Part shown: positions 12,687 through 24,165 of the stretch, piece after piece
Position numbering within the stretch: the first letter of the stretch is position 1
Layout: each line of letters opens with the position of its first letter
Source of the DNA: Topomyia yanbarensis
Lineage: Eukaryota; Arthropoda; Insecta; Diptera; Culicidae
Length of the DNA stretch: 64,000 bases
Reading direction: 5' to 3'
Assembly (NCBI RefSeq): GCF_030247195.1
Contig: NC_080670.1
Location: 29,033,497-29,097,496 of the forward strand
Program-made: the position numbers and the translations under genes
The notes under the pieces: generated by a model
Databases searched by the model: none
What the model was told of the DNA's origin: nothing
What the model saw: only the letters and a program-made list of their open reading frames with translations

Positions 12687-13247
12687 TAGGGGAAGATGGG
12701 GTAAAACGCACCCCCGGGGCAAAATGCACCCCTTGCTTATATCGAAAACAGCTGAAAATTTCTAGAAAACGGTAACACCAGTCGGAAGTCACCCATTGTA
12801 AACATACAGTGTCAAATTTTGATAACCGTACATCAATAGCAGCTCGAGAAATAAATAAAAAACAATAACGTGCTCTTCTCATGTAATTATTGTGACTCGT
12901 GCAACAAGGATTTTCCGCTCTTATAAATACTGTTTTACTATTATATTTGAGCATTCCAGTTCTATTTATACCGCTGTTCATTATTCTGTCGCACTACATA
13001 TGAAAAATCTACAAAATAATTCACTTTTTGCTAAATTTATATCTCAGCTCAATCGGAGGCAAAATGCCCTCTTCTCTGATTTTGCTGATTTTTAATCGAA
13101 AGCAGAAAAATCGTTCTGAAAACCTACAAATTGCATAACCTAAGGCTATTTACTGGCACACTTTTGTGAAATCTCGTCAGAAAACAAAACTACTTGCTTG
13201 TTCGCCGAGCATTATGCCCCGTTGTTGCGGTGCTTTCTACCCCGTTG
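12687..13247 (+). mobile_element. Left part of a TA-flanked MITE, now separated from its right part
   Basis: It starts with TA then GGGGAAGATGGGGTAAAACG, followed by GCAAAATGCACCCC-type subterminal motifs. The matching end occurs at 15097 in the same (direct) orientation instead of inverted. Undoing the inversion of 14926-15371 restores a normal pair of inverted ends with TA on each side and gives a MITE of about 830 bp. The Transib-like copy at 13248 sits inside this element. Confidence 0.65.
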
Positions 13248-14925
13248 CACAGTGGTACGAGCCCGGACTTAAGTCCATATATGAAGGTTATGCGATATTC
13301 TCACTAGTATTTTTCTCGTATCAGCTGAGCCATCGGAGACATTTTCGCGAGATTTTAGGTGTTTTGAATGCAAAATGAATTTTTGACAGCTTTTTGAAGG
13401 GCATAACTCAAGTGTTTTTTGCATTATTTGACTATAGGAACTATATACGGTTATTCTCGTTTTTCAAAGAAACGGTTGATTTTATGAATTGCATTACTTC
13501 ACCAAAATTATCCGTGTGATAAAATTACATCGTAAAATCGCCAAAAATAAGTCACTAGTTGGTTTAGTTAGTTTTTAGATAATTGTTTGTCATGAATTTT
13601 TATTGAATTCGAACTTCTAAAGCGATAACAACAACGACGCCCGTGAATGCCCGCGATCACACTATACTCATTTGAAAGCTTTTCATTTTCTCTTTAAAAT
13701 GAGCCTATGCTAGTTTTGCGAAAACTTGCGATAAGCAGTCAAAATTTGAAAAAACTGTGGATGGAGACGCATGGTTATTACTGATATTTAATTTAAATAT
13801 TCACTTTATGACTAGCATAATGAAACTAATTTATGCACAACTTTCAAATAGCATTTAGAGCATGATCTACAAGGGTTTTACTAGGGATCAAGAGTAAGGA
13901 GCCGAGTGGGAAGTATGGTTTTTAAGTTGTAAAGGAATTAAGAATGTTTAAAATTCAGTAAATATTTTCAACCATCTGAAATGTGTCATTAAATGTTTCA
14001 TGAATTATTTTTGCTAACTTACGCAATAACTGTCAAATTGAGTGAACACAGTTGAGTTCTAGTCATTTGGTGAGACTATTTTTTCCGAGTTTGCATAGCA
14101 CTGATATAGCTTAAGGGTATGCGATATTATCCAAATAAAATATGACCATTTTTAAATGAACCATATACGCGAAAAAAGGGTTTTTGGATCTATTTTAATT
14201 TAAGGTATGAAATAAGAAATCTAAGCAACTTAAAACACACAACCAACAAAATCGTTAACCATCTTGTTGATTAGTGAATGTAAATCAATATTCCACTAAG
14301 ACGCTCAAAATGTTTGTTTTGAAAATGAAAAAAAAATGTAGTTTTTATACCAAGTAACCCACTAATGAATTAAACGTTCCAAAATTAGACAATCCCATCT
14401 TATTTGATCCTTTAAAATAATATAGTCATTTCTAAAGCCCCATAATGAGATGTCAATCAATTCGTTTCAACTCGGAAAATAAATTTCAAAATTACAATTG
14501 AAAGAAATCTTTATAAAAGACAAATTATTTACTTTTGAGCCACTCTAATAAGCAGTAAAGTTAATTTCTATTTTTATAACCAACATAGGAATTCAGCGCA
14601 CAAAAATGTCTTTAAAAAAATTTTAAACCTTCACAACAAAATAATTATTTTTGAGCCACCCTAATGTATAATGATTTTTTTTTTGTAAATGTTAATATCA
14701 AAAACGATTTAGCACACGAAAATTAATACACACAAATTTTAAGAACGATCTAGAAAAAAAAAATATTTTTGATACACCCTAATGAATAGTAAATATTCAT
14801 TTTTGAAATGTTTTAATATCCAAAACGAATTCAGCGTACCAAAATTACATAAAAACGTCCTATATGGACCGATACGGAAAAGTTTGGACTTTAGTCCACC
14901 TTTTGTTCTAAGTCGTGCCACTGTG
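13248..14925 (+). mobile_element. Non-autonomous Transib-like DNA transposon, copy 1
   Basis: This is a 1678-bp element with short inverted ends CACAGTGGYACGA. The CACAGTG start and the 5-bp GC-leaning flanks (CGTTG on the left, CTGCG on the right) match the Transib superfamily, whose ends resemble the RAG heptamer. There is no transposase frame, since every frame is broken, so it must be mobilised in trans. The interior carries degenerate ~120-bp repeats around TTAGGGTGGCTCAAAAATA. The same 1678-bp sequence appears as its reverse complement at 15372-17049, and every stretch I compared was identical. The two flanks of this copy do not match each other but match the far flanks of the other copy, evidence of recombination. 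Superfamily assignment rests on the ends and duplication length only. Confidence 0.75.
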
Positions 14926-15371
14926 CTGCGTGGTAGAGCGATATGTGTGAACACAAAAAAATCTCTTAATTCTCGAGAGCGTGTTCTCTCGCTTTCGGTG
15001 GGAATGAGAAAATGAGCTAAAATCGAGAGCAGTAAGGAAGCCTGGTTTCCAGTAAATCGACGGATGAATTGCTGTAGATCCCATCAAGATTACAGATAGG
15101 GGAAGATGGGGTAAAACGCACCACCTAAGGAAATATGCTCATAACTAAGCTATAGAACATCAATTGCGAGAATTTAATTAATGATATCGTTTAGCCAACA
15201 TTTTCCTCTGTAATCAAACTCATAACGCGATGCAAAACATTCAAAAACATGAAAACAATTCAATTCTTCAAAATCAATAAAAATCACCTTTTGAAAAATA
15301 AGCGGGGCAAAACGCTCCTGTGCGGGGGCAAAATGCACCACAACAACGGGGCATAATGCCCTACAACAACG
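14926..15371. other. 446-bp spacer, inferred to be inverted; right part (15097-15371) is a displaced MITE end
   Basis: The spacer between the two Transib-like copies starts with CTGCG and ends with CAACG. The part from 15097 (TA + GGGGAAGATGG...) to 15371 is the right portion of the MITE whose left portion is at 12687. Its internal motif GGGGCATAATGCCC next to CAACAAC is the reverse complement of sequence found just outside copy 1 at 13211-13230. No gene is present. Confidence 0.6.
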
Positions 15372-17049
15372 CACAGTGGCACGACTTAGAACAAAAGGTG
15401 GACTAAAGTCCAAACTTTTCCGTATCGGTCCATATAGGACGTTTTTATGTAATTTTGGTACGCTGAATTCGTTTTGGATATTAAAACATTTCAAAAATGA
15501 ATATTTACTATTCATTAGGGTGTATCAAAAATATTTTTTTTTTCTAGATCGTTCTTAAAATTTGTGTGTATTAATTTTCGTGTGCTAAATCGTTTTTGAT
15601 ATTAACATTTACAAAAAAAAAATCATTATACATTAGGGTGGCTCAAAAATAATTATTTTGTTGTGAAGGTTTAAAATTTTTTTAAAGACATTTTTGTGCG
15701 CTGAATTCCTATGTTGGTTATAAAAATAGAAATTAACTTTACTGCTTATTAGAGTGGCTCAAAAGTAAATAATTTGTCTTTTATAAAGATTTCTTTGAAT
15801 TGTAATTTTGAAATTTATTTTCCGAGTTGAAACGAATTGATTGACATCTCATTATGGGGCTTTAGAAATGACTATATTATTTTAAAGGATCAAATAAGAT
15901 GGGATTGTCTAATTTTGGAACGTTTAATTCATTAGTGGGTTACTTGGTATAAAAACTACATTTTTTTTTCATTTTCAAAACAAACATTTTGAGCGTCTTA
16001 GTGGAATATTGATTTACATTCACTAATCAACAAGATGGTTAACGATTTTGTTGGTTGTGTGTTTTAAGTTGCTTAGATTTCTTATTTCATACCTTAAATT
16101 AAAATAGATCCAAAAACCCTTTTTTCGCGTATATGGTTCATTTAAAAATGGTCATATTTTATTTGGATAATATCGCATACCCTTAAGCTATATCAGTGCT
16201 ATGCAAACTCGGAAAAAATAGTCTCACCAAATGACTAGAACTCAACTGTGTTCACTCAATTTGACAGTTATTGCGTAAGTTAGCAAAAATAATTCATGAA
16301 ACATTTAATGACACATTTCAGATGGTTGAAAATATTTACTGAATTTTAAACATTCTTAATTCCTTTACAACTTAAAAACCATACTTCCCACTCGGCTCCT
16401 TACTCTTGATCCCTAGTAAAACCCTTGTAGATCATGCTCTAAATGCTATTTGAAAGTTGTGCATAAATTAGTTTCATTATGCTAGTCATAAAGTGAATAT
16501 TTAAATTAAATATCAGTAATAACCATGCGTCTCCATCCACAGTTTTTTCAAATTTTGACTGCTTATCGCAAGTTTTCGCAAAACTAGCATAGGCTCATTT
16601 TAAAGAGAAAATGAAAAGCTTTCAAATGAGTATAGTGTGATCGCGGGCATTCACGGGCGTCGTTGTTGTTATCGCTTTAGAAGTTCGAATTCAATAAAAA
16701 TTCATGACAAACAATTATCTAAAAACTAACTAAACCAACTAGTGACTTATTTTTGGCGATTTTACGATGTAATTTTATCACACGGATAATTTTGGTGAAG
16801 TAATGCAATTCATAAAATCAACCGTTTCTTTGAAAAACGAGAATAACCGTATATAGTTCCTATAGTCAAATAATGCAAAAAACACTTGAGTTATGCCCTT
16901 CAAAAAGCTGTCAAAAATTCATTTTGCATTCAAAACACCTAAAATCTCGCGAAAATGTCTCCGATGGCTCAGCTGATACGAGAAAAATACTAGTGAGAAT
17001 ATCGCATAACCTTCATATATGGACTTAAGTCCGGGCTCGTACCACTGTG
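15372..17049 (-). mobile_element. Non-autonomous Transib-like DNA transposon, copy 2 (inverted)
   Basis: Reverse complement of 13248-14925 with identical length. Flanks are CAACG on the left and CGCAG on the right. These are the reverse complements of the left and right flanks of copy 1, respectively, the swapped arrangement expected after inversion of the spacer. Reading inward from the end at 15372, a CACAGTG heptamer is followed by a 12-bp gap and ACAAAAGGT. It has no coding capacity. Confidence 0.75.
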
Positions 17050-20000
17050 CGCAGGGGGGATGGTAAAGTATTAATTCTCGCCCAATTCAAGAGGGAGTGT
17101 TCATCATCAGATGCTCAGTTACAGAAAGAGAATGTTTGAAAAAATGCCAATAAAATAAGATGGTCTCAAAAACAACAGAATGGCGATATTTTATATCAAA
17201 TGAGTGCTTTATTTAGGCTTTGCATATTCAAACCAGCCATTTATATGTACACACTAAGCAAACCCAAACTTGTTCGGTAATTTCATTTGACGATTTGCAC
17301 AGTAATATTTAACAGAGATCAGCAATTGATTTAAAAAATTGCGAAAGTGTTCATTTTTCAGCGACTTTGGTAGTTAATTAATTAAATAACGAATAATTTG
17401 CTGCTAAAACCCGGAATATTTTCAATTGAATTTATTATTACTATGCAGTAAAAAACTGACTTGTTCGGCAAAAAGTTAAACATCCTAGAATCTCGTCAAA
17501 AACTTACAAATCATGTACAACAAACCATCTGCCATTTTCGGAGAAAAACATTAACACGACGTGTTTGAACATTGCGAATACTTCTTAGTCTTTCTTAAAA
17601 CAATGAATTTTCAACAAAAACCAGGAAAAAATCATTTATAGTGAAATTTTTCTGGACGTCATTATGTTTGAGGTGTTGACTTGGGCAATTTTACACATGA
17701 CGATTTTGTATAAAGGATTTGACTCGCAAGTGTGATAATTAGAAGCCTGATAGTGCAAGGAAGTGTAGCTTCAATCGCGAAAATGTGGAAATAATTCGGC
17801 TTTATTGATAATTATTGATAATTTTTGCGAACAAGCGATTTTTTTGATAATGAGAATGTTTTGTGTTAAGAAATCCCGGGCTAAAATTCGTAATCAAGTT
17901 CAAGAAATGTAATATTTCTTTCGATCATCTTTTAATTTTCTGTGCAACCATTAAAAAGCTGGTAAATTAACTTCCACTACCAATTCGTCAAATTTAATGA
18001 TCAAACAAGTCAGCAATCCCCATCTGAAAATTTGCTGAGTATTTTTCACGATTGAGTAAAAAGAGAATATTGCGGAGAGTTGGTAACAGAATTGGTTTAC
18101 TAAATTGACTATCAAAACCCAAGTAAAATTTTCCATTACTCAATAATTCAAACTAAGTGTGTAATCTCTGCGTAGAGCAAATTAATAGACACGTTAGGAC
18201 CCTTTTAACATGTATTTGAGAATGATTTGAAGACAACGTTGGTTTTATTTTTGCAATGATTGGATTAAGGTAGAATATTGGTGTTTAAACGCAACGAAAA
18301 TATAATTCGAGTGCTCTAATTTTCACCCTGCCATTTGCGACAATGTGATGAAGAAAGATGGCAGACGCCGATTAAGTAAAGGTTTCAAATGAGTAGGGTT
18401 ATAATATAATTACGATGAAATTTTGCGTCTCAATATCCTTTAAGGGATTAAAAAACTGGTTAGAACTCAGAAAATCGGAAAAAAATAGATATTCTTAAAG
18501 TGCATGCTTTTGAAAATATCTGTGCAAAATTTCATCCAGATCGAACCATTAAATTTTTAATCACAGCCGTTTGCAGCGCGCTGGTTCTTCCACAAATGAA
18601 GTAAGCACAAAACTTTAAACGCAATCATCTCGGAATGAAGTTTTTTGAAAAGTACCGTTGCGGTGAACGTGATGTCTCAAAAGCTTCCAAAACAGATCCG
18701 ATTTACATAAACTTTGTTTTGAATTGTTTGTATTTACATTCTCGTGTACTTGAACGGTTGCTTTTTCATCTAAAAATTTTCGATTCTTAGCAATAAATTT
18801 TTGTTTAAAATTTTTAACACGGAAGAACTCAATTTTTTGGTCAATATGTTTTTTTGTAAGATAATAAATTTCTTTTAGGAAACCGATCCAATTAAGTACA
18901 CCACAATACATTTCTCTTCAATAATCTTTAGTTTTTGATTTTCCGTTGAGCGGTTCGGCTTGGAGAGCATTCACCACAAACATTTGCCAAAAAACATGCT
19001 TTGGGGGATGCACCATAACTCCGACAACCTTCAATATATTTTTTAATTCAACTTGTGTTTTCTATCTTCGGTAGTGCTGTTTCAAATAGTTTCAAATTTG
19101 CATAAAAAACTTAAAAAAAATCACGAACTTAGCTCACTTTTTCGCCACTTATATGTAACCCCTTAAATCAGTCTAATTGGCATTTTAGTGGTTACACCAC
19201 CTTAGAATTTTTAAAACGTCGAATTTTTATTTATTAGTCTAAAATGCGTTTTAGGATGTTAAAAATTATATCCCAAAAAATGAAAGACGAATACGATATA
19301 TAAATGCTCAAATTATCAGTTCTTCCGCAATGCCTCTTGTGTTAACCTCATACCCACTTTTTCGAGTTGGCCGGAAATGCAACTCGAACAAATGGCTTTT
19401 GATCGTTTTGAAATTTTCACAGCATATTCGAAATGATTTCTCCAGCAACGTGCGTAGGATTTTAATTTCATATTGCTTAATTTTTGTTAAATTAACAATT
19501 TGTTTCGATTTTAATGGTATTTTCGGCGTTTTTCACTTAATAGTGCGCCATTTCGAAAAAAAGCCAAATATCGAAAAAATCCTACGTAAGTCGTGCATAA
19601 GGAATAAAAAAAATCATTTTTTTGACTCTAGGTTTAAAATTACGCAAGATAGTTTTCAGGCCGTGGACCTCTACCTAAAAAACTCGCATAGGGGGGAAAT
19701 GCTGCACAGATGCCATCTTGTGATAAAATTACTAGAAAAAAATATTTTTCTGATTCAATACATATGTTATAAATCCCTTTTAACAATATTTCAACTCATC
19801 CCTTTATTGTGCCAAGAAAAAATCCGAAATATGCTGAACTGGGAGCTGCCAATTCAATCATCTTTACTATTCCCAGAAGGTAAAACATGGATACTTATCA
19901 TGAAAGCCGAGTGAAATATTCGAACACTGATGTGAAGTGAACTAAATTTGGTTCCCCTGAGGGTAAAGAGGAAACTATTTTATTCTCATCTGCCAACTGA

Positions 20001-21790
20001 GCAATTTATCTCCGTTGCTCCACCAGACTATGATGAGCTAAAAGCAGAGCATCTAATAAAGGTTTGCTCTGTCATAAGCAAGAGGATTCAGCAATGAGAG
20101 GATGTGGTTTCTCTCTGCTCTCCTAGTCACTGGGCAAAAAATGCGCACCAAAATAAAACTCATGTTATATGGGGGTAAAATATTTCTCTATCTCTTCGTT
20201 GCAAAGATGAGTAAAATGAAGCCTGCTGGAAACTGCCTTTAGATAGTCACTTGATTTCCTTCGGGATGTAACCAATATTCTTCCAGTGTAAACTTAGCCT
20301 GCACCTATTTCAATTTTTTCACAGCCATACTGTGCTAACTTTGCATTTTATAATTAAACCGCGTACACAAAAGACCTCGATATATTAAAAACACTTTTAA
20401 GCACATTTCAAACATATGCTGAACAGTTATTTGTCAAATTTTGAAATTCGAAGCACTTTTCAGGAGCACATTAGTTTTATTCCGAAATAATTGCAAGCAT
20501 TTTTAAAAACAAAAATATTTCGTGCACTGAAAGCCATTCGATGAAGAAAATAACAAAACAAATTTTTGTTTTCCTAATTAGTTGATTTCAACAGAAAAAT
20601 GAATAACGTAACTAAATTTTCTCCTAATTTCGAGAGATTCTCAAATAATAGTTATTGAAAATTATTATTGATTTTGATTCAAGACGCACATCATACGAAA
20701 TGACAGCAAGTAGCTAAGATGCACACCTTACTGAAATACATCAAGGTAGCGACAGCAACTATGTTCATACACGCTGGGCATAACGGTTAAGCACGTGGGT
20801 AGTTGTCTCAGCTTGGAAAGCTTGTTTTATCCTGGACGCAACTACCTGAACCAGTACACAAAAAAAAACAGAAATTCAACTGACCTCATTTTGGTTTTAC
20901 CTAGTTTTTCTTTAAAAACATTTCAATAAAGGGATGATTTTTATTGACATTTTTACATGTGCACTGAAAATTGAAAGTATTGTCGAAAATTGTCAAAACC
21001 ATTCTATTTCGGATTTAGTCGATTATATAGTAACATTTCAATTATTAACCAATGTAATATGCAATATGATAATTATTTTTCATCGTTTGAGATTCCAAAC
21101 TAGATGTGGAATAAGTATGAAGTTTTTTTTTGTAGTGCTGGATAGTGTTTGACTAAATTGAAAAAAAATATACCTTTATTCTAAAATTCAAATCAATCAA
21201 TTTCCAACAATCCTTAAATACCTTTGGCTATTTCGTCTCATTTAAGATTGCAGTTTATAAAAAGATAACATTATGAGAAACATAACTCTGTATTATATTT
21301 ACGTGTGAATTACTGACATACGGAATTTTTCAACAATTTAATTCCATACCTTTCATCCGTCGGTCGGTGAAACAAAACGTTTGAAATATCCTATGTTGTA
21401 TTTTACGATGAAGCAGTTTAGTTCAACAATGAGATTAGTTGAATTCTAGTCGTTTGTGTCCCGGCTGAAAAGGTAGTGTAACGGCATATGCAATTGTGTC
21501 TGGACTAAAACAAGCGTTAGAAGCTGAGACAAGCGTTTCAAGCTTTAGCTCATGTAGCTTTTCAAGTTTTGTGCTTTAGCTTTTTAAGTTTTGTGCTAGG
21601 ATGAAACGTTCGTGTCCAGACTGAAACTGACAGCATCAAACCAACAACGTTGGATTATTGTTTTCAACAAAAATTTAGTTCGCCCAAATATTAACTAGAC
21701 GAAACCAAAAACTCAACTAATTTTTTAGTTGAAATTGTGATGAATCGGTTTTCCGTGTGGGAATATTTGAACAATAATAATTTAAAACGA
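17050..21790. other. Intergenic, AT-rich, no gene recognised
   Basis: Long AT-rich sequence. The 194-codon frame at 19330-19914 is Ile/Lys/Phe/Leu-rich with no domain and is judged accidental. A partial inverted pair around GTCTGGAC (about 21499 and 21611) may be an old element. Confidence 0.35.
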
Positions 21791-21796
21791 TCTCAC

Positions 21797-21891
21797 CGAC
21801 ATAGTTGGCCAAATTTGACGAGTGCGAAATTGCGGTGATCCGAATCCAGACTAGCCAATTATTCCGCATGAGAAGCTCTTGGTACTGCCAC
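21797..21891 (-). pseudogene. Isolated MBF2-like exon, possible relic of a fourth cluster member
   Basis: On the minus strand a 95-nt segment lies between TTGTTGTAG (acceptor) and G|GTGAGA (donor). In one frame it reads YQELLMRNNWLVWIRITAIS followed by ...LANYV. That resembles the second exon of canonical MBF2 proteins, which read GD-x-L-x-Y-x-E then a Trp/Val-rich strand. The expected GD-x-L residues are missing just after the acceptor. No matching signal-peptide exon or third exon could be found on either side. It lies between paralogs B and C on the same strand, which favours a dead copy. It could also be coincidence. Confidence 0.3.
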
Positions 21892-22482
21892 CTACAACAA
21901 AATCCGTTTGCAAGAGCAAACATACTGCTGACGCTGTTCTAAATAGTTTAGAGCCGTTTCCGGAAAAACCTTCTGCCCTTCCAATGCTGCTTGACTACAC
22001 ATGTTGAATATAAACCACCTGGAATAATCATTTCTTCCAGAGCGCAATTTTCACCTACGATTTCTCTTCTTTTCATCAAATTTTTTTCAACACGACGGTT
22101 TTATTCACAATATCCTTTCTAGCATTTTGATTTCTACGAGAATGTTCCACTGTTCGAACAAAATTAAAAGGGAAACAATTTTGGATGTTATTGGAATTTT
22201 TTTACGAGAGCAAAAAAATCGCGTCTAATTTGTACCTATGGCTACTGCGATCTGAACTCTACCGCTTGAGGTTTACCGTCCATAAAATCAGCGTTATCTA
22301 GAATTTTTATTGAACAATTACTGTTTTCGACTAGCGACTTTTTACAATTACAACTACAGTATTTGCAGCAATTTTCGACTCAGTTTTATAGTAATGTTTG
22401 AAAAGGGACTCATGAGTCCCTTTCGTGCCTAACAACTAAAAAATCATTTAATCCGGGATTAAATTAGCACCAGTTAGACATT

Positions 22483-22739
22483 TCTAGAGAAAATTTAGAA
22501 TAGGACGTAAGTAATAATGAGAGATTCTCTTTGGGGTCTTTCTCTTCTGTTCATTACTCGGCCATTTCAACATTTACTACTCTACTCTTTGCATAATATT
22601 CTAGTAAAAACCGTCAGCTTTCGATATGTACTGGAAAATTTGTGCAAAGTGTTGTAAAGACGTCGTAATAAACGAAAGAGAAAGTAAACAAAGAGAGGCT
22701 CTCAATGTTACTTACGTCCTATTGAAAATTTTCTCTAGA
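22483..22739. mobile_element. Palindromic MITE with about 50-bp inverted ends
   Basis: The left arm starts TCTAGAGAAAATTT, then AATAGGACGTAAGTAA. The right arm ends with the near-perfect reverse complement, TTACTTACGTCCTATT then AAAATTTTCTCTAGA. The total is about 257 bp with no coding capacity. The target duplication is unclear. Confidence 0.7.
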
Positions 22740-23044
22740 TTTAATCTAAACTGACGAACAATTTCTGTGGATTTAGCGTCTAACTGGCCCAAAGTTGGTG
22801 ATAGTTGCTTACGAGACGAATTCAACACACCAAATTCAATTTTTTTAAACTTTTTTGGAGATCTTCCTACTTGCGGTGTAAAGCCATTAAAATTCGAGCA
22901 TACAGCGTTTGGACTACGAGACCGATACGTTGCTTCCTGTACCACCAGCGCATTTTGAAAATTGTGATTTGGAAAGAGCGCATTCATAATATAGAGCTGA
23001 GTTCTTTTAGGTTTTAAAAAAATATATTTTTCTCCCGATAAACA

Positions 23045-23524
23045 CTATCGACGAAAGCCATATACAGTAGCATATCCCGAAAGTTCCGTAACTGGTTCCA
23101 TACTGGATAAAAGCATCCAGAAACCTTTCTTAGGATCTTGCTTATTATCAAAAGTGAAAACGCAACTCTGAAAACGTAGAAACATAATTAATATCAGAGG
23201 TAAACACTGGTAGAAAAAAATTTAAAACGTACCGTCAACGATCCGTAGATATGGAAGTACGTTAGCTCTTCATTCATCACTGGATTAACTTCGAAGGAGA
23301 AAGTTAGTGTCATGTTAACCGGTTCCTCGACAGGGCCCTTTTTGGCGTGCAATACGTACAGCTCCTGATCACCTACGAGTGAGTTTTTGAATGCGTTTTA
23401 CTTTTTACTCTTTACTACTCTGTAAATTCCAACCTTGCTCTCGGGCTCCATTCCCCAGGTTGCAGGCTGAATAAACACTCGCAGTGCTTGAGGTAAGTAT
23501 CAGAAAATAAATCAGGAGCTTCAT
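23045..23524 (-). CDS. MBF2-like small secreted protein C (three exons)
   Basis: Exons on the minus strand are 23524-23434, 23372-23233 and 23167-23045, with intron phases 1 and 0 as in paralog B. The product has 117 residues. It has a signal peptide (MKLLIYFLILTSSTASVYSA), then CNLGNGAREQGDQELYVLHA at the exon 1/2 border, KKGPVEEPVNMTL, GSLTSCVF at the exon 2/3 border, and a C-terminus PVTELSGYATVYGFRR. The GxGAREQGDxELY start and VYG end are the best MBF2-family matches in the window. Shared blocks with protein B are VLHA-x2-GPV-x-EP-x-NMTL, F-x-NP, NEE, GSL-x2-C, SS-x2-PVTE and YG. It lies 12.7 kb upstream of B on the same strand, with the gap filled by transposons. No AATAAA is seen close downstream. 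Role unknown. Confidence 0.75.
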
Positions 23525-23982
23525 TGCGATATAGAAAAAAAATATATTTTTGCAAATCTCAATCAGACCACTTAGCTACGGGTTGTCTACTCGAATAATG
23601 CTTTCATTGGACTGCCGACGTTCAAATAAAAGCCATTTGTCAAATATTACTCACCGTGTAGCGATACGATATGAATGACAGGCTTTTGATCGATCAGTGA
23701 TTGTCATACTACTCCGGTCTTTAAGTATCATACCAAGATAGAAGATGTGTTAAAATACATATGGCCATGTTCCGTAATGGAAGGTAGGACCAAGAGTTTG
23801 ATTTGTATCGGGCAATGTGTCTGGGAAAATCCCACACCGATAACAATCAATCTTTTTCAACAACTAAGCGGAAGCAGATTAGTTCCGAATAGACTCCCCG
23901 CACAATATTTTTCAATCCAATAGAATCTTGCATCGTTACTATTTAAGAGGTTCATACATCTTCCGGCGAAGTAGGTCGCTTC

Positions 23983-24165
23983 TTAAGGTTGGACAGAGAA
24001 TGGTCAAAAATCGAAAACGAAAAAAGCAGTTTTTTTCAACACCGTGTGTTAGATCTTCATAAAAATTAATCAGCTTATGTATTTTTTTTTGAAAATCTAA
24101 CACGCGGTATGGAAAAAACTGCTTTTTTCGTTTTCGAATTTTGCTCTTTCTCTGTTCAACCTTAA
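23983..24165. mobile_element. TTAA-flanked palindromic MITE
   Basis: It starts TTAAGGTTGGACAGAGAA and ends with TCTCTGTTCAACCTTAA. The inner arms (CGAAAACGAAAAAAGCAG and its complement) are also inverted, so almost the whole 183 bp folds back. TTAA at both edges suggests a piggyBac-type target duplication. It has no coding capacity. Confidence 0.7.

Noticed and set aside
14782..15558. Identical short peptides encoded in both transposon arms
   Set aside because: They come from the inverted copies themselves. The frames are short, AT-biased and not transposase.
19330..19914. 194-codon open frame on the plus strand
   Set aside because: Composition is Ile/Lys/Phe/Leu-rich as expected for translated AT-rich DNA. 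No domain, no splice context and no strong start.
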